A stretch of 64,000 nucleotides of DNA, from NCBI GenBank assembly GCA_937973635.1, contig CALJJZ010000035.1:107513-171512 (forward strand), read 5' to 3'. The stretch is from an uncultured Bacillota bacterium. Lineage in GTDB: Bacteria; Bacillota; Dethiobacteria; DTU022; UBA8154. The notes below the pieces were generated by a model. That model ran no database searches. It was not told the DNA's origin and saw nothing but the letters and a program-made list of their open reading frames with translations. Positions 8,599 to 18,200 of the stretch are shown here, piece after piece. Position 1 is the first letter of the stretch, and every line of letters begins with the position of its first letter. Made by a program: the position numbers and the translations under genes.

Positions 8599-8720
8599 GA
8601 CAGCCAACACTCCTTCGCAAATTAATTAAGGCCCGGCACAGGATCAAAACTAAATTTAAAGCATAACTTTATTGTTGATTATTATACAATAATAATTTGC
8701 CGCATGGCAAGGGTAACAGC

Positions 8721-8766
8721 AAAAAACAGGGCAGGGGCGGCGTTGCGGCAGAAGCGCCGCCCCTGC
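8721..8766 (-). terminator. Intrinsic terminator after the AgcS symporter gene
   Basis: Twelve-base arms GCAGGGGCGGCG and CGCCGCCCCTGC (8731-8742 and 8755-8766) form a perfect stem with a 12-base loop. In the leftward direction CCTG and then six T follow, a classic rho-independent terminator 54 bases past the symporter stop. Confidence 0.88.
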
Positions 8767-8819
8767 TTGCGGCTTAACCGTAGACCCGGCCGATGGGGAA
8801 GAGGCGCTGAGACATTGCC

Positions 8820-10211
8820 TTACCTTTCTGCCGCAGATTTAACCTTTGCTGCAGGTTTAACTTCTTTATACGCCTCCGTACTAAAGAATTCCCTGGTCAG
8901 CTTGATGACCACGCCGCTTAAAGCAAAAAGGGCGATGATATTGGGGATAGCCATCAGGGCATTGAGGGTGTCGGCCACGTTCCAGACCATCTTCAAACCG
9001 CCAAAGGCGCCGACAAAAAGGAAGGGAATCCAGATGATCCTGTAGGGTATGATAATCCTGGTGCCAAAGAGGTACTCGGCGCACTTTTCCCCGTAGTAAC
9101 ACCAGACGATGGTGGTCGTATAAGCAAAGAGAATTACGCCGATAGCCACAAGGGCGCTGCCCAGGCCGGGCAGACCCACGTCAAAGGCTGCCGCCGTCAG
9201 GGAAGCGCCGGTTAAGCCCGAGTACCAGCGTCCCGAGGTCAAGATGGCCAGGGCCGTCATGCTACAGATGACAATCGTATCGGTAAATACTTCAAACAAA
9301 CCCCATACGCCCTGCCGCACAGGGTGGTCGACCTTGGCGGCGGAGTGGGCGATGGGGGTGCTGCCCAGGCCCGCCTCGTTGGAAAAAACGCCCCGGGCGA
9401 TACCATAACGCAGCGTCATCATAATCGTGGCACCGGCAAAGCCCCCCACAGCGGCGGCAGGCCTGAAAGCATGGTAGAAAATCAGGCCAAAAGCCGCCGG
9501 CACATGTTTTATGTTAAGGATAATAACAATCATGGCGGCAACAATATAAAACACGGCCATAAAGGGAACGACTGTTTTGGTCACTTCGGCTATCCTTTTA
9601 ATCCCGCCGATGGTAACGATGCCGGTAAAAAAGGCAAGGATAATTGCTGTCCAAATGAAGGGCACGCCAAAGGTGGAATGCAGCACATCGGCCATGGAGT
9701 TTGCCTGCACCATATTGCCGATGCCGAGGGCGGCCAGGGCGCCAAAAATACTGAAAATTACCGCCAGCCAGGGCATTTTCAGGCCGTTTTTAATATAATA
9801 CATGGGGCCGCCGGCCACCACGCCGCCCTTAAATTCACGGTAATGGACGCCCAGGGTAACCTCTGCATAGTTGGTGACCATGCCCAAGAAGCCGCAGACC
9901 CACATCCAGAAGATGGCCCCCGGGCCGCCGATGGCGATGGCCGTGCCCACCCCGGCGATATTGCCTACACCTACGGTAGAGGCAATAGCTGTGGTCAGGG
10001 CCTTGAAAGGAGAAATATCCCCTTTGTCCTTTTCATCCACATAGCGGATTTTGTGCCAGATCTCCCGGCAAGCCCTGCCAAACTGGGTAAACTGCAGGAA
10101 ACGCAAACGCAGCGTAAAATAAAGCCCCACGCCAACGATGAGGATCAGCATCGGCGGTCCCCAAACAATACCGTTTAACCAGTCATTAAAAGCCAGCAAC
10201 GCCGCACCCAT
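8820..10211 (-). CDS. Sodium:alanine (glycine) symporter family protein, AgcS
   Basis: A 463-residue polytopic membrane protein of the alanine or glycine:cation symporter (AGCS) family, which imports small amino acids with Na+. Family signatures are visible: NGIVWGPPMLILIVGVGLYF at the N-terminus, SPFKALTTAIASTVGVGNIAGV (first conserved motif, residues about 62-83), GGPGAIFWMW, GGPMYYI and FSNEAGLGSTPIAHSAA. Length is normal. A Lys/Ala-rich tail (VKPAAKVKSAAER) ends the protein. ATG at 10211 follows AAAAGGAGGG. It is a single-gene unit, divergent from an ABC exporter and ending in a strong terminator. Alanine and glycine cannot be told apart by sequence. Confidence 0.95.
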   Translation of the reverse strand: MGAALLAFNDWLNGIVWGPPMLILIVGVGLYFTLRLRFLQFTQFGRACREIWHKIRYVDEKDKGDISPFKALTTAIASTVGVGNIAGVGTAIAIGGPGAIFWMWVCGFLGMVTNYAEVTLGVHYREFKGGVVAGGPMYYIKNGLKMPWLAVIFSIFGALAALGIGNMVQANSMADVLHSTFGVPFIWTAIILAFFTGIVTIGGIKRIAEVTKTVVPFMAVFYIVAAMIVIILNIKHVPAAFGLIFYHAFRPAAAVGGFAGATIMMTLRYGIARGVFSNEAGLGSTPIAHSAAKVDHPVRQGVWGLFEVFTDTIVICSMTALAILTSGRWYSGLTGASLTAAAFDVGLPGLGSALVAIGVILFAYTTTIVWCYYGEKCAEYLFGTRIIIPYRIIWIPFLFVGAFGGLKMVWNVADTLNALMAIPNIIALFALSGVVIKLTREFFSTEAYKEVKPAAKVKSAAER

Positions 10212-10445
10212 AAAAAAATAAATCCCTCCTTTTGAAAATCGCTTCCCTAATATTTTTCAAGGGATGTTTCAAGAATCCTTTTTTTATTAATAATATTTCA
10301 AAAAAATAAATATTTATGCCGGAAGCCGCCTTAACGGCAGTCGGTAAAAATGCGGGAGATTTGTGGCAGGATAATGGGAAAAAATAAAGAAGTTATACGT
10401 CTATGGGATAATTTGACGTTTAATTTTTAGCGGGGAGGCGGAGTT

Positions 10446-11369
10446 ATGGAGGAAACGCGCAGGCCCCCGGCTGTATCCACCACGGGCCTGTCCAAACATT
10501 TTAAGCATCATCCGGCCCTTACCAACCTGAATTTAACGGTCCCGCAGGGCATTATTTTCGCTTTGCTTGGTCCCAACGGCTCGGGGAAAACCACCTTTCT
10601 CAAGCTGCTGCTGGGCCAGCTTAGACCCAGCGCCGGGCGAGGCACCTGTTTGGGGTTGGATATTGTTACACAAAGTCATCTCATAAGGCAGCGGACCACT
10701 TACCTGGGGGAAGAGCTCAAGCTTTACAGTTATATGAAAGTGGCAGATTTCATCTCTTTTTGTCAGGGGCTTTATCCGCGCTGGAATACTGAACTGGTAG
10801 AGCATTACCGCCGGGAGTTTGGTCTTCCTTTAAAAAGACGTATCCATGCCCTCTCCTTCGGCATGAAAACGCAGCTTGCGCTCCTTGTCTCCCTGGCGCC
10901 TGAACCAGACCTGTTATTGCTGGACGAACCCCTGGCCGGCCTTGACCCGCTCTTCAGGCAGCGTTTTTTTAATACGGTCCTGGCGGAAACCATAGCCAGG
11001 GGCAAAACAGTAATTATCGCTTCGCACCAGCTGAATGAAGTAGAGCGTATCGCCGACCGGGCGGCCTTCCTCTACCAAGGGCGGCTGCTGCATGAAGCTT
11101 CCCTGGCAGAGCTCAAAGCCGCCAACCGCAGCATCCGGGTCGTTTTCCTGGAAGAGCCGCCTCCTTCTTTCTGGCAGACGGAAGGGCTTAACAGCGTGGA
11201 ACAGCGCAATCATACTTATCTTCTGCATGTAAATGCCAATTTTGAACTGATTTACCGGAAATGCCAGGAGATCCCTCATTCCCGGCTGGAAACCCTGGAC
11301 AACAGTCTGGAGGAGATTTTTTTATTGCTGCTGCAGAAGCAGGAAAGGCAGGAATCCCAAAGTGGCTAA
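10446..11369 (+). CDS. ABC transporter ATP-binding protein (ABC-2 exporter type)
   Basis: A 307-residue nucleotide-binding subunit. Visible motifs: Walker A GPNGSGKTT (residues about 40), Q-loop region YLGEELKLYSYM, signature LSFGMKTQLAL, Walker B LLLLDEPLAGLDP and the H-loop IIASHQLNEVE. The signature LSFGM and a roughly 90-residue C-terminal extension are usual for ABC-2 drug, bacitracin or ion exporters. ATG at 10446 follows GGGGAGGCGG. The permease gene overlaps its end by eight bases. Substrate unknown. Confidence 0.92.
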   Translation: MEETRRPPAVSTTGLSKHFKHHPALTNLNLTVPQGIIFALLGPNGSGKTTFLKLLLGQLRPSAGRGTCLGLDIVTQSHLIRQRTTYLGEELKLYSYMKVADFISFCQGLYPRWNTELVEHYRREFGLPLKRRIHALSFGMKTQLALLVSLAPEPDLLLLDEPLAGLDPLFRQRFFNTVLAETIARGKTVIIASHQLNEVERIADRAAFLYQGRLLHEASLAELKAANRSIRVVFLEEPPPSFWQTEGLNSVEQRNHTYLLHVNANFELIYRKCQEIPHSRLETLDNSLEEIFLLLLQKQERQESQSG

Positions 11370-12051
11370 GCAACAGATTAACCCCTTTCTCTTAAAAAAG
11401 GAAATGCAGGAGAACTGGAGCAAGTACCTGCTGTGCAGTCTCATGTTGGGGTTAACAGCAGGATGGGGCGCAAGTTTCTACGGTATGGACGGGGGGCGCT
11501 ACTGGCTTACAGACATTTTGCCTTTTTTGGGCGCAGCAGCGGCCATCATCCTGGGTATGGGCTCCTTCTCCCTGGAACGGGCGCGGGGAACCCTCCTTTT
11601 CCTCCTGAATACTCCTCTGACCAGGGAGACAATTTACCGCACTAAAATATGGTGCGGGATCCTGCTGCTGACCGGGTCGCTGCTAGTGGCTTGGGCCAGC
11701 TTTTTTCTGGCAGCCCGCCTCTTCGGCCATCTCTCCTTCTCCGGAGCTTTTGCCGCCGCTTTTTTCCTTACCTTTTTGGGCCTGGTTTTTTGCCTGCAGC
11801 TGAGTATCTTTTTCTCTGTGCTCAGCGCAGACCCGGTCAAGGCCAGTATTGCCTCCGCTTTTTGTCTTTTTATCCTGTACAGTGCTGCTCTTTTGGAAAA
11901 GACGCGCTTTATTTCACCCTTTTACTATATGCGCGGCGGGACATTAATAGAAGGAGGGCCTTTCCCCTGGCCGGATCTCGCCGTCCTGCTGGCGGCAAAC
12001 TTCGCCCTTTACCACCTAGGCCGGCACATCTGGCTGCGGCTGGAGGAATAG
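11362..12051 (+). CDS. ABC-2 type permease
   Basis: A 229-residue membrane protein with about six hydrophobic segments (for example LLCSLMLGLTAGW, ILPFLGAAAAIILGMGSF, IWCGILLLTGSLLVAW, AAFFLTFLGLVFCLQLSIFF). The RARGTLLFLLNTPLTRETIY segment is the cytoplasmic loop typical of ABC-2 permeases. It starts with GTG at 11362 inside the ATPase gene, so the two subunits are coupled and probably form an exporter whose substrate is unknown. It converges with the anti-sigma-like gene. Confidence 0.85.
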   Translation: MAKQQINPFLLKKEMQENWSKYLLCSLMLGLTAGWGASFYGMDGGRYWLTDILPFLGAAAAIILGMGSFSLERARGTLLFLLNTPLTRETIYRTKIWCGILLLTGSLLVAWASFFLAARLFGHLSFSGAFAAAFFLTFLGLVFCLQLSIFFSVLSADPVKASIASAFCLFILYSAALLEKTRFISPFYYMRGGTLIEGGPFPWPDLAVLLAANFALYHLGRHIWLRLEE

Positions 12052-12119
12052 GACAGGCCAAAGCAAAAGAACAAGGCCAAAAAAAAAAGAGAACGAGAGT
12101 AAGATGGGGGGGCAAGGAG

Positions 12120-13382
12120 CTACTTGAGGGCTATGGCCGGAAGGTAGAAGGTAACCCCTTCCCGGCCCTGCAGCAGCTCGCTGCCGGTAAAGCCGTAAGC
12201 AGGCAGGCGGGCCGTTTTCACACCCTCGCCGTCTTCCAGCAGAAAGTCATGGTAGGTAAACTTAACCTCACGGAAGGAAAAACGCAGTTGCTGGCCCTCC
12301 ACGGAGCCCTGCAAACGTTGCAGCTGCTTTAAAGCGTCGGCCGGCGCCAGGAGGGCGTAGTACCCTGCCGGGGCCACAGCGCCGCTCTCCTGATAATAAT
12401 AAGCGATTACGCCTTTACTCTCATGGACATGGAGAATCACCGCCGGAGAGAGATGATATACAATCTCTGCATAGAGGCCCTGTGTTGTTTCCTTGACGCT
12501 GACGCTGACCTTTTCCCCTGTTTTCAGCCGGAAACCCTCCAGGGCAAGGAGCCGCTCCGCCCATTCCGGCGTGCCAAAAAGATCCACCTCCGGCGTCGCA
12601 GCAGGGGCGATCTTATTGGGTTCCCAGCTTACATTAACCTTTTCCACAGGGTACAGCGCTTCAGCCAGGGGGCCGTAATGGAGGACGGGATTGCCGGTAA
12701 GGGCAAAGGTGCGGAGCTGTCTTAACAGCTCAAATTCGGGCTCAGCCGGCAACACAGGCGGAGCCGCAGGCTCGTTTGCCGGTACAGCCGGCCTCTCCGC
12801 CGGCGGTGCAGGGTTGGTGCCGGGGCCGGAAGAAGACCCCGCAGCAGGGGGAGGAGCCGGCGCCTGGCTGCCCTGCTCCTGTTTTACCGCTGAAGATTCA
12901 GGTTTCTCTGTTGTTTCGTTCTGTTGGGGCAGAGACGGTGAAAGTTCTGCTCCAGGGCTGGGCAAAGCGGCAGCTCCCGGAGAAAGCATGGAGGTTTCCC
13001 GCTGCTCCTGCCGTCTTTCCATGTTCAGGGCAAGGGGCTCCTGCGGCCGGGGTGCCGGATGGTTAAAAATGCTCAAAGCAAGGAAAAAGAGCAGCAACCC
13101 TGCCGTCACAAGGCCAAAGGAACGGCTGCTCCACCGGGGCACCCTGTGTACAGCCAGTTTCTGCAAGCCGGAAAGCAGTCCCCACCGGCGCTGCGTTTTC
13201 CTTTGCGGCGCTATCTTTTCTGCGGCCTCCGCCAGCAGCTTATCCTTCAGCTCCTGGCGGAAAGACAGAGAAAAAGAGGGCTCCGGCAGCCGCTCAAACA
13301 GCGCGGCCGTTTCTTTTAAGTCCAGCTCCTCCGCAGGGGAGCCGCACATTTCTTCCAGGGTTTCTTCCCACCGGTCCCTCAT
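12120..13382 (-). CDS. Membrane-anchored anti-sigma-like protein with extracytoplasmic domain
   Basis: A 420-residue protein with a cytoplasmic N-terminal part of about 90 residues (LPEPSFSLSFRQELKDKLL is reminiscent of DUF5667/anti-sigma N-termini), one membrane helix (FGLVTAGLLLFFLALSIF, about 88-105), a Pro/Ser/Glu-rich linker of about 110 residues, and a C-terminal domain of about 200 residues outside the cell that resembles none I can name. Its start overlaps the stop of the ECF sigma gene (TAATG), the standard layout for a sigma/anti-sigma pair, so it probably holds the sigma factor at the membrane until the outer domain senses something. No zinc-anti-sigma HxxxCxxC motif is visible. 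Confidence 0.72.
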   Translation of the reverse strand: MRDRWEETLEEMCGSPAEELDLKETAALFERLPEPSFSLSFRQELKDKLLAEAAEKIAPQRKTQRRWGLLSGLQKLAVHRVPRWSSRSFGLVTAGLLLFFLALSIFNHPAPRPQEPLALNMERRQEQRETSMLSPGAAALPSPGAELSPSLPQQNETTEKPESSAVKQEQGSQAPAPPPAAGSSSGPGTNPAPPAERPAVPANEPAAPPVLPAEPEFELLRQLRTFALTGNPVLHYGPLAEALYPVEKVNVSWEPNKIAPAATPEVDLFGTPEWAERLLALEGFRLKTGEKVSVSVKETTQGLYAEIVYHLSPAVILHVHESKGVIAYYYQESGAVAPAGYYALLAPADALKQLQRLQGSVEGQQLRFSFREVKFTYHDFLLEDGEGVKTARLPAYGFTGSELLQGREGVTFYLPAIALK

Positions 13383-13942
13383 TACTTCTTCTCTCCTTCT
13401 CTTTCCAGTTCCAGCCTGCGCCGCAGGCTTTTTAAGCCGCGAAACAGCAGGGCTTTCACCGCTCCTTCGTTTTTGTCCAGAATCTGGGCTATCTCCTTTA
13501 AACGTAAACCTTCGCGAAAACGGAGCAACAGGGCATCCTGCTGGTCCGGGCTCAACGTGCTTATAGCCGCCATTAGCTCTTCCTGCGTGCAGTTCTTTAT
13601 GGCCACGGCCTCCGGGTCTTCCTGCTCCGGGGCTACCAGCTCGTTGACCATGGCATCATCGAGTAAAACCGGCTCCTGTTTGCGGTAGCTATCCACAAGC
13701 TGGTTGCGGGCTATGGTGTACAACCAGCAACCAAAGGACCGCTCCTGCCATTTAAATTTATCCAGGTTGGCCAGGGCTTTGTAAAATGTTTCCGCTACCA
13801 GGTCCTCTGCTAGTTGCGTATTCTGCACGCGATAAAAAATATAGCTGTATATCTTGGGAAAGTAATGGTCATACAAGGGGGCAAAGGAGACAGGGTCCCG
13901 CTGTGCCCTGACCACTATTTCCCACTCTTTATCTTTCAGCAT
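13382..13942 (-). CDS. RNA polymerase sigma factor, ECF (sigma-70 family)
   Basis: About 186 residues with sigma region 2 (FAPLYDHYFPKIYSYIFYRV, EDLVAETFYKAL, FGCWLYTIARNQLVDSYRK) and region 4 (STLSPDQQDALLLRFREGL, LKEIAQILDKNEGAVKALLFRGLKSLRRRL). This is the extracytoplasmic-function type. ATG at 13942 is preferred, with AAAGGAGAGG upstream; a GTG at 13972 lacks a ribosome site. The next gene, translationally coupled, is a single-pass membrane protein, its probable anti-sigma. The pair lies just downstream of the glycogen/glucokinase cluster on the same strand, but separated by 280 bases in which nothing clear is seen, so shared control is uncertain. Confidence 0.93.
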   Translation of the reverse strand: MLKDKEWEIVVRAQRDPVSFAPLYDHYFPKIYSYIFYRVQNTQLAEDLVAETFYKALANLDKFKWQERSFGCWLYTIARNQLVDSYRKQEPVLLDDAMVNELVAPEQEDPEAVAIKNCTQEELMAAISTLSPDQQDALLLRFREGLRLKEIAQILDKNEGAVKALLFRGLKSLRRRLELEREGEKK

Positions 13943-14225
13943 TAACGCCGGCCCTCTCCTTTTCCCGGCCACAGGCGGCAGGCAACATCCTTAAAAGATC
14001 CAGTTTCCGGTTACTCCAGGGTTAATAATTCTGCACCGGCAGCTGTTTCTCCTGCCATGGGACAAGGATCCAGGTTTTCCCTCCACTGGCTGGTTGAGGA
14101 CAGGAACCTTACGCTTTTCCCAGGACCGGCGTCCGGGGACGGCCTTAACCTTCGTCCGCCGTTCTCACCGCTCCTTATTTACTATAACGGCAAAAAAAGC
14201 AAAAAGTTACTCTCCGGGAATCAAT

Positions 14226-15215
14226 TTAAAGGCAGATTGCACCGCCGGGGAAACAGCTTTCCACGAGCAGGGCCAGCATGCCGTAGATCCCCGCATCGTT
14301 GCCCAGTTCCGCCAAACGGATCTCCAGGCCCTCGGCAATGGGAGGGGAGACAGCGGCAGCAAAGCTCCTGCGTATTGCCGCTAAAAACTGGTCTCCCTGG
14401 GCCGCCATGCCGCCGCCTAGAAGAATAATGCCGGGATTAAGGATATTGGCGGCAACGGCCAGGGCCCGTCCCAGGTAAAAGGAGGCCGTGTCAATGATCT
14501 GCCGGGCCGGGCCGTCGCCCAGGCTGGCGGCGGCAAAAACGTCCTCCGCGCGCAAAGCTGCCGCCTCGTCTTTTAGCTGCCGCAGGAGGGTGGGCGTGCC
14601 GGCAGCGTACAGCTCGCGCCCCTTTAAAGCAATGGCGGTACCGGAAGCCAGGGCTTCCAGGCAGCCGTGGCGCCCGCAACGGCACAGGGGACCGCCGGAG
14701 AGCATGGGGATATGGCCTATTTCCCCGGCAAAGCCCCTGCTGCCGCCAAACAATTTACCGTTTAGGACAAGGCCGCCTCCAATCCCCGTCCCCAGGGTAA
14801 GGAGCAGCAGGTTCTCCTGCCCGCGGCCGGCACCATAACAGTACTCACCGTAAGCGGCGGCGCTGGCATCGTTTTCTACGGCCACAGGCAGCTTAAGAGA
14901 CTCTTCCAGCTTAGCTTTTAAAGGGAGTCCGTCCCACCCCGGCAGGTTGGGGGAACAAACCATTATATCCTTCTCTTTGTTGTAGAAACCGGCAACACAG
15001 ACGCCGACCCCGGCGACCTCAGACCACGGACAGCGGGCTTCCTCCAGCAGGGCGGCCAGGGCCTCCTTAAGTGTTAGGAGTACAGCCGCCGCGCCCCTTC
15101 CTGCCTGCGTAGGCAGAGTGCGAGCGGCCGTGATCCGCCCCCCCGCTTCTGCTAGCGCTGCGCGTATCTTCGTCCCCCCTAGGTCCACGACAATAAGGTA
15201 AGACAAAGGGTCCAC
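14226..15215 (-). CDS. ROK family glucokinase
   Basis: A 329-residue ROK-family sugar kinase. Visible: phosphate-binding motif VVDLGGTKIRAAL at the N-terminus, the LPVAVENDASAAAYGE segment with catalytic Asp near residue 120, TLGTGIGGGLV, the zinc-binding ROK signature CRCGRHGCLEA near residue 185, and a late GGGMA adenosine motif. Glucokinase phosphorylates glucose released by the amylase/4-alpha-glucanotransferase encoded just upstream, which fits its place at the end of the glycogen cluster. Specificity for glucose is inferred from family and context. Confidence 0.92.
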   Translation of the reverse strand: MDPLSYLIVVDLGGTKIRAALAEAGGRITAARTLPTQAGRGAAAVLLTLKEALAALLEEARCPWSEVAGVGVCVAGFYNKEKDIMVCSPNLPGWDGLPLKAKLEESLKLPVAVENDASAAAYGEYCYGAGRGQENLLLLTLGTGIGGGLVLNGKLFGGSRGFAGEIGHIPMLSGGPLCRCGRHGCLEALASGTAIALKGRELYAAGTPTLLRQLKDEAAALRAEDVFAAASLGDGPARQIIDTASFYLGRALAVAANILNPGIILLGGGMAAQGDQFLAAIRRSFAAAVSPPIAEGLEIRLAELGNDAGIYGMLALLVESCFPGGAICL

Positions 15216-15256
15216 CCCCTCCAGAAACGGGCAGCTTAACTTCAGCTTTGCCCGGT

Positions 15257-18200
15257 TCAGGCTTTCGTCGTTAAATTTTCGGTCCTCTCTTTGTTCCTGT
15301 GATATTTTTCGCTCAGGGCGCGCAGCTCCCGAGCCACAGCGGGGGTAAGCTCTCCGCCCTTTAAACGCCAGCCCCAGTTGCCTTCCACCATGCCGGGGGT
15401 ATTCATACGCGCGCTGCTGTCCAGGGAAAGGACGTCCTGCAAAGGAAGGATTACCAGGGCGGCATCACTGGCCATGGCGGCATCGATAAAATAGCGGCAG
15501 ATCTTTTCCTTCTCCGCCTCCGCCGGCTCCCCTTCCTGCTTCTCTTCCCGCTGTGCGGCCTCCTCAGCGGGTGGGATCTCCCTGCCCCCGGCCAGGTACC
15601 AGCCTAGCAGAGTATTATTATCGTGGGTCCCGGTGTACAGGACTGTCTCCCGCTCAAACAGGGGCAGCTCCAATACGGCATCGAGGCGCGGTTCCAGCAT
15701 AAACTGCATGACCTGCATCCCCGGGATACCCAGGCGCAGCTTCAGCGCCTGCACCTCCGGCGTGACCAGGCCGAGATCCTCGGCAATAAGGGGCAGCTCC
15801 CCCAGCTCTTCGCGCAGGCTCTTGAAAAATTTTTCCCCCGGCCCTTTTACCCATCTTCCCTTTTCCGCCGTCTTCTCGCCGGCGGGGATCTCCCAGTAGC
15901 GCTCAAGGCCCAGGAAATGATCGATACGGACAAAATCCACCAGCTCCAGCAGCACCTGCAGGCGCTCCTTCCACCAGCGAAAGCCCTCTTCTTCCATTTT
16001 GTCCCAACGATAGTGGGGGTTGCCCCAGAGCTGCCCCGTTTCGCTGAAGTAGTCAGGGGGCACGCCGGCCATGAAGAGGGGGTCTCCCTCCTCGTTAAGG
16101 GCAAAGAGGTGGGGCCTGCTCCATACGTCGCTGCTGTCATGGGCTACAAAAAGGGGCAGGTCGCCGATGATCCTGACCCCTTGTTTATGGGCGTAGTCTT
16201 TCAGTTCCAGCCACTGGCGGAAAAAGAGGTACTGGAGAAATTTCTGATAAGCGATCTCCGCGGCCAGCAACGCCCTGAAGCGCTCCAGGGCTTCCGCCTG
16301 GCGGAAAGCCGCCTCTCGTTCCCAGCGGTTCCAGGGCCTGCCTCCAAAATGTTTTTTTAAGGCCATAAACAGGGCAAAATCATCCAGCCACCGGGCATGG
16401 GCCGCGCAAAAAGCAAGGTAAGCCGCGTCATCGCCACCGTTGAAGCGGGAAAAGGCGCGGCGCAGCAGCTTTTCCTTTCCTTCCTGGACCGCGGCAAAAT
16501 CTACAAAGCCCTCGGAGTGGCGCGGCACGTCCTTTAGCTCCTCCTGGTGCAGCAGACCCTCCTCCATCAGCCTGCGCAGGTCAATAAGCAGAGGATTGCC
16601 GGCAAAGGCGGAAAAACACTGATAGGGGGAGTTGCCATAAGCCGGCGGGTTTAAGGGCAGTATTTGCCAGTAAGACTGCCTGCTCTCCTTCAGAAAGTCA
16701 ATAAAGGCATAGGCCTCCGCCCCCAGATCGCCGATTCCTCCCGGAGAAGGCAAAGAAGTGGGGTGAAGCAAAATGCCGCTCTCCCGCCTAGCCAGCCGGT
16801 TTGCTCCCCAGCGGTCACGGAGCAGGAGGCGCCCCTCCAAGGGCCCCAGGGTAAGCCTGAGCCGGCCATCTTCAAGGGCGAGCTCGCGGTAATGATCCAG
16901 GGGATCGACGAGGACTCCCCCGCACCAGGGGCTCAGGTCCAGGTCAAAGGCGGCCTCTCTCTCCGGCTCCCGGTTGAGCAGGACAATGGCCATATTGTCC
17001 ATTTTTTCCTGACCGAAAACATCCACGCCGCCTTTAATCTCCCGCACATACGCATAGGCCCCGCCGGCGGCGTAAACGTTTTTCCAGGAACCGCTGCGCA
17101 GGACGTCATAATGATTGCGCAGGGCGATCATCGTTTGAAAATATCTCCGGACCTCCTCGTTTTCCAGGCCCCAGGGGTAGGAGCTTCTATTCTCCGGGTC
17201 TTCGCCCCCCTCCATGACCCCTGTCTCGTCGCCATAATAAATACAGGGAACCCCGGGGAAAGTCATCTGCCATAAAACAAAAAGCTTAAGGCGGGCCAGC
17301 TTGAGAGCTTCCTCCTTTTCCTGCGGGAGGTCGGCGGGAAGGCCGGCCCTAAGCTCCGTCAAAAGGCGGGCACAGTCATGGCTGCCGGTCATATTCACGG
17401 CGCTGTAAAAATGCTGCAGCGGGTAATTTTCGTACAAATTCATAATTTCCTGCTGCACTTTTTCCGCCTCGGCACGGCCAAGGATAAAGTCCAGCATCAA
17501 GCGGCGCAGGGGATAGTTGGTGACGCTGTCAAGCTCCAGGCCCAAAAGGTAATCCCTTCTCTCTCCATAGCTGATCTTGTTGGAGGCATCTTCCCATACT
17601 TCCCCCAGGAGCACGGCTCCGGGATCCAGCTCCTTCAGCGTCCGGCGCAATTCCTGCAGGAAGGGGCCCGGAAGCTCATCGGCAACATCCAGGCGCCAGC
17701 CTTTAATCCCCATGCGGTGCCAGTGACGCAGCACGCTGTTCTCGCCGGAGATGATAAATTTACGGTAAGAGGGTTCCATCTCGTTTACATTGGGAAGGGT
17801 ATCAATGCCCCACCAGCATTCGTAATCGTCGGGGTGCCGGCGAAAGCGGTACCAGGCATAATAGGGCGATGCCGTGGACTGCCAGGCGCCCAAGGTGTTA
17901 TAATTCCCTTCTTTATTGAAATATATACTGTCACTGCCCGTATGGCTGAAGACGCCGTCCAGGATTATGCTTATGCCCATCCTGGCCGCTTCCGCGCATA
18001 ACTCTTTAAAGCAGTCGTTGTCGCCGAACATGGGGTCGATAGTATGATAATCGGCTGTGTCGTACTTGTGGTTGCTGGGAGAAGCAAAAATGGGGTTGAG
18101 ATAAAGGGCCCGTACACCTAGGTGTTTTAAGTAGGGGAGCTTGTCCCTGACCCCGGCAAGGTTGCCTCCGAAAAAGTCCCAGCGTGCCACCCTGTTTGTG

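Noticed and set aside
9324-10178. Long rightward frame (284 codons) over the AgcS gene
   Set aside because: It is antisense to a clear symporter; its product is Gly/His-rich with no domain, as expected for a mirror frame in GC-rich DNA.
10212-10445. Glycine riboswitch before the AgcS gene
   Set aside because: No GGAGAG-type core in the AT-rich leader, only a promoter-like region.
12691-13566. Rightward 291-codon frame over the anti-sigma/sigma genes
   Set aside because: Antisense to both genes, composition is Ser/Gly/Pro-rich, and it has no ribosome site.
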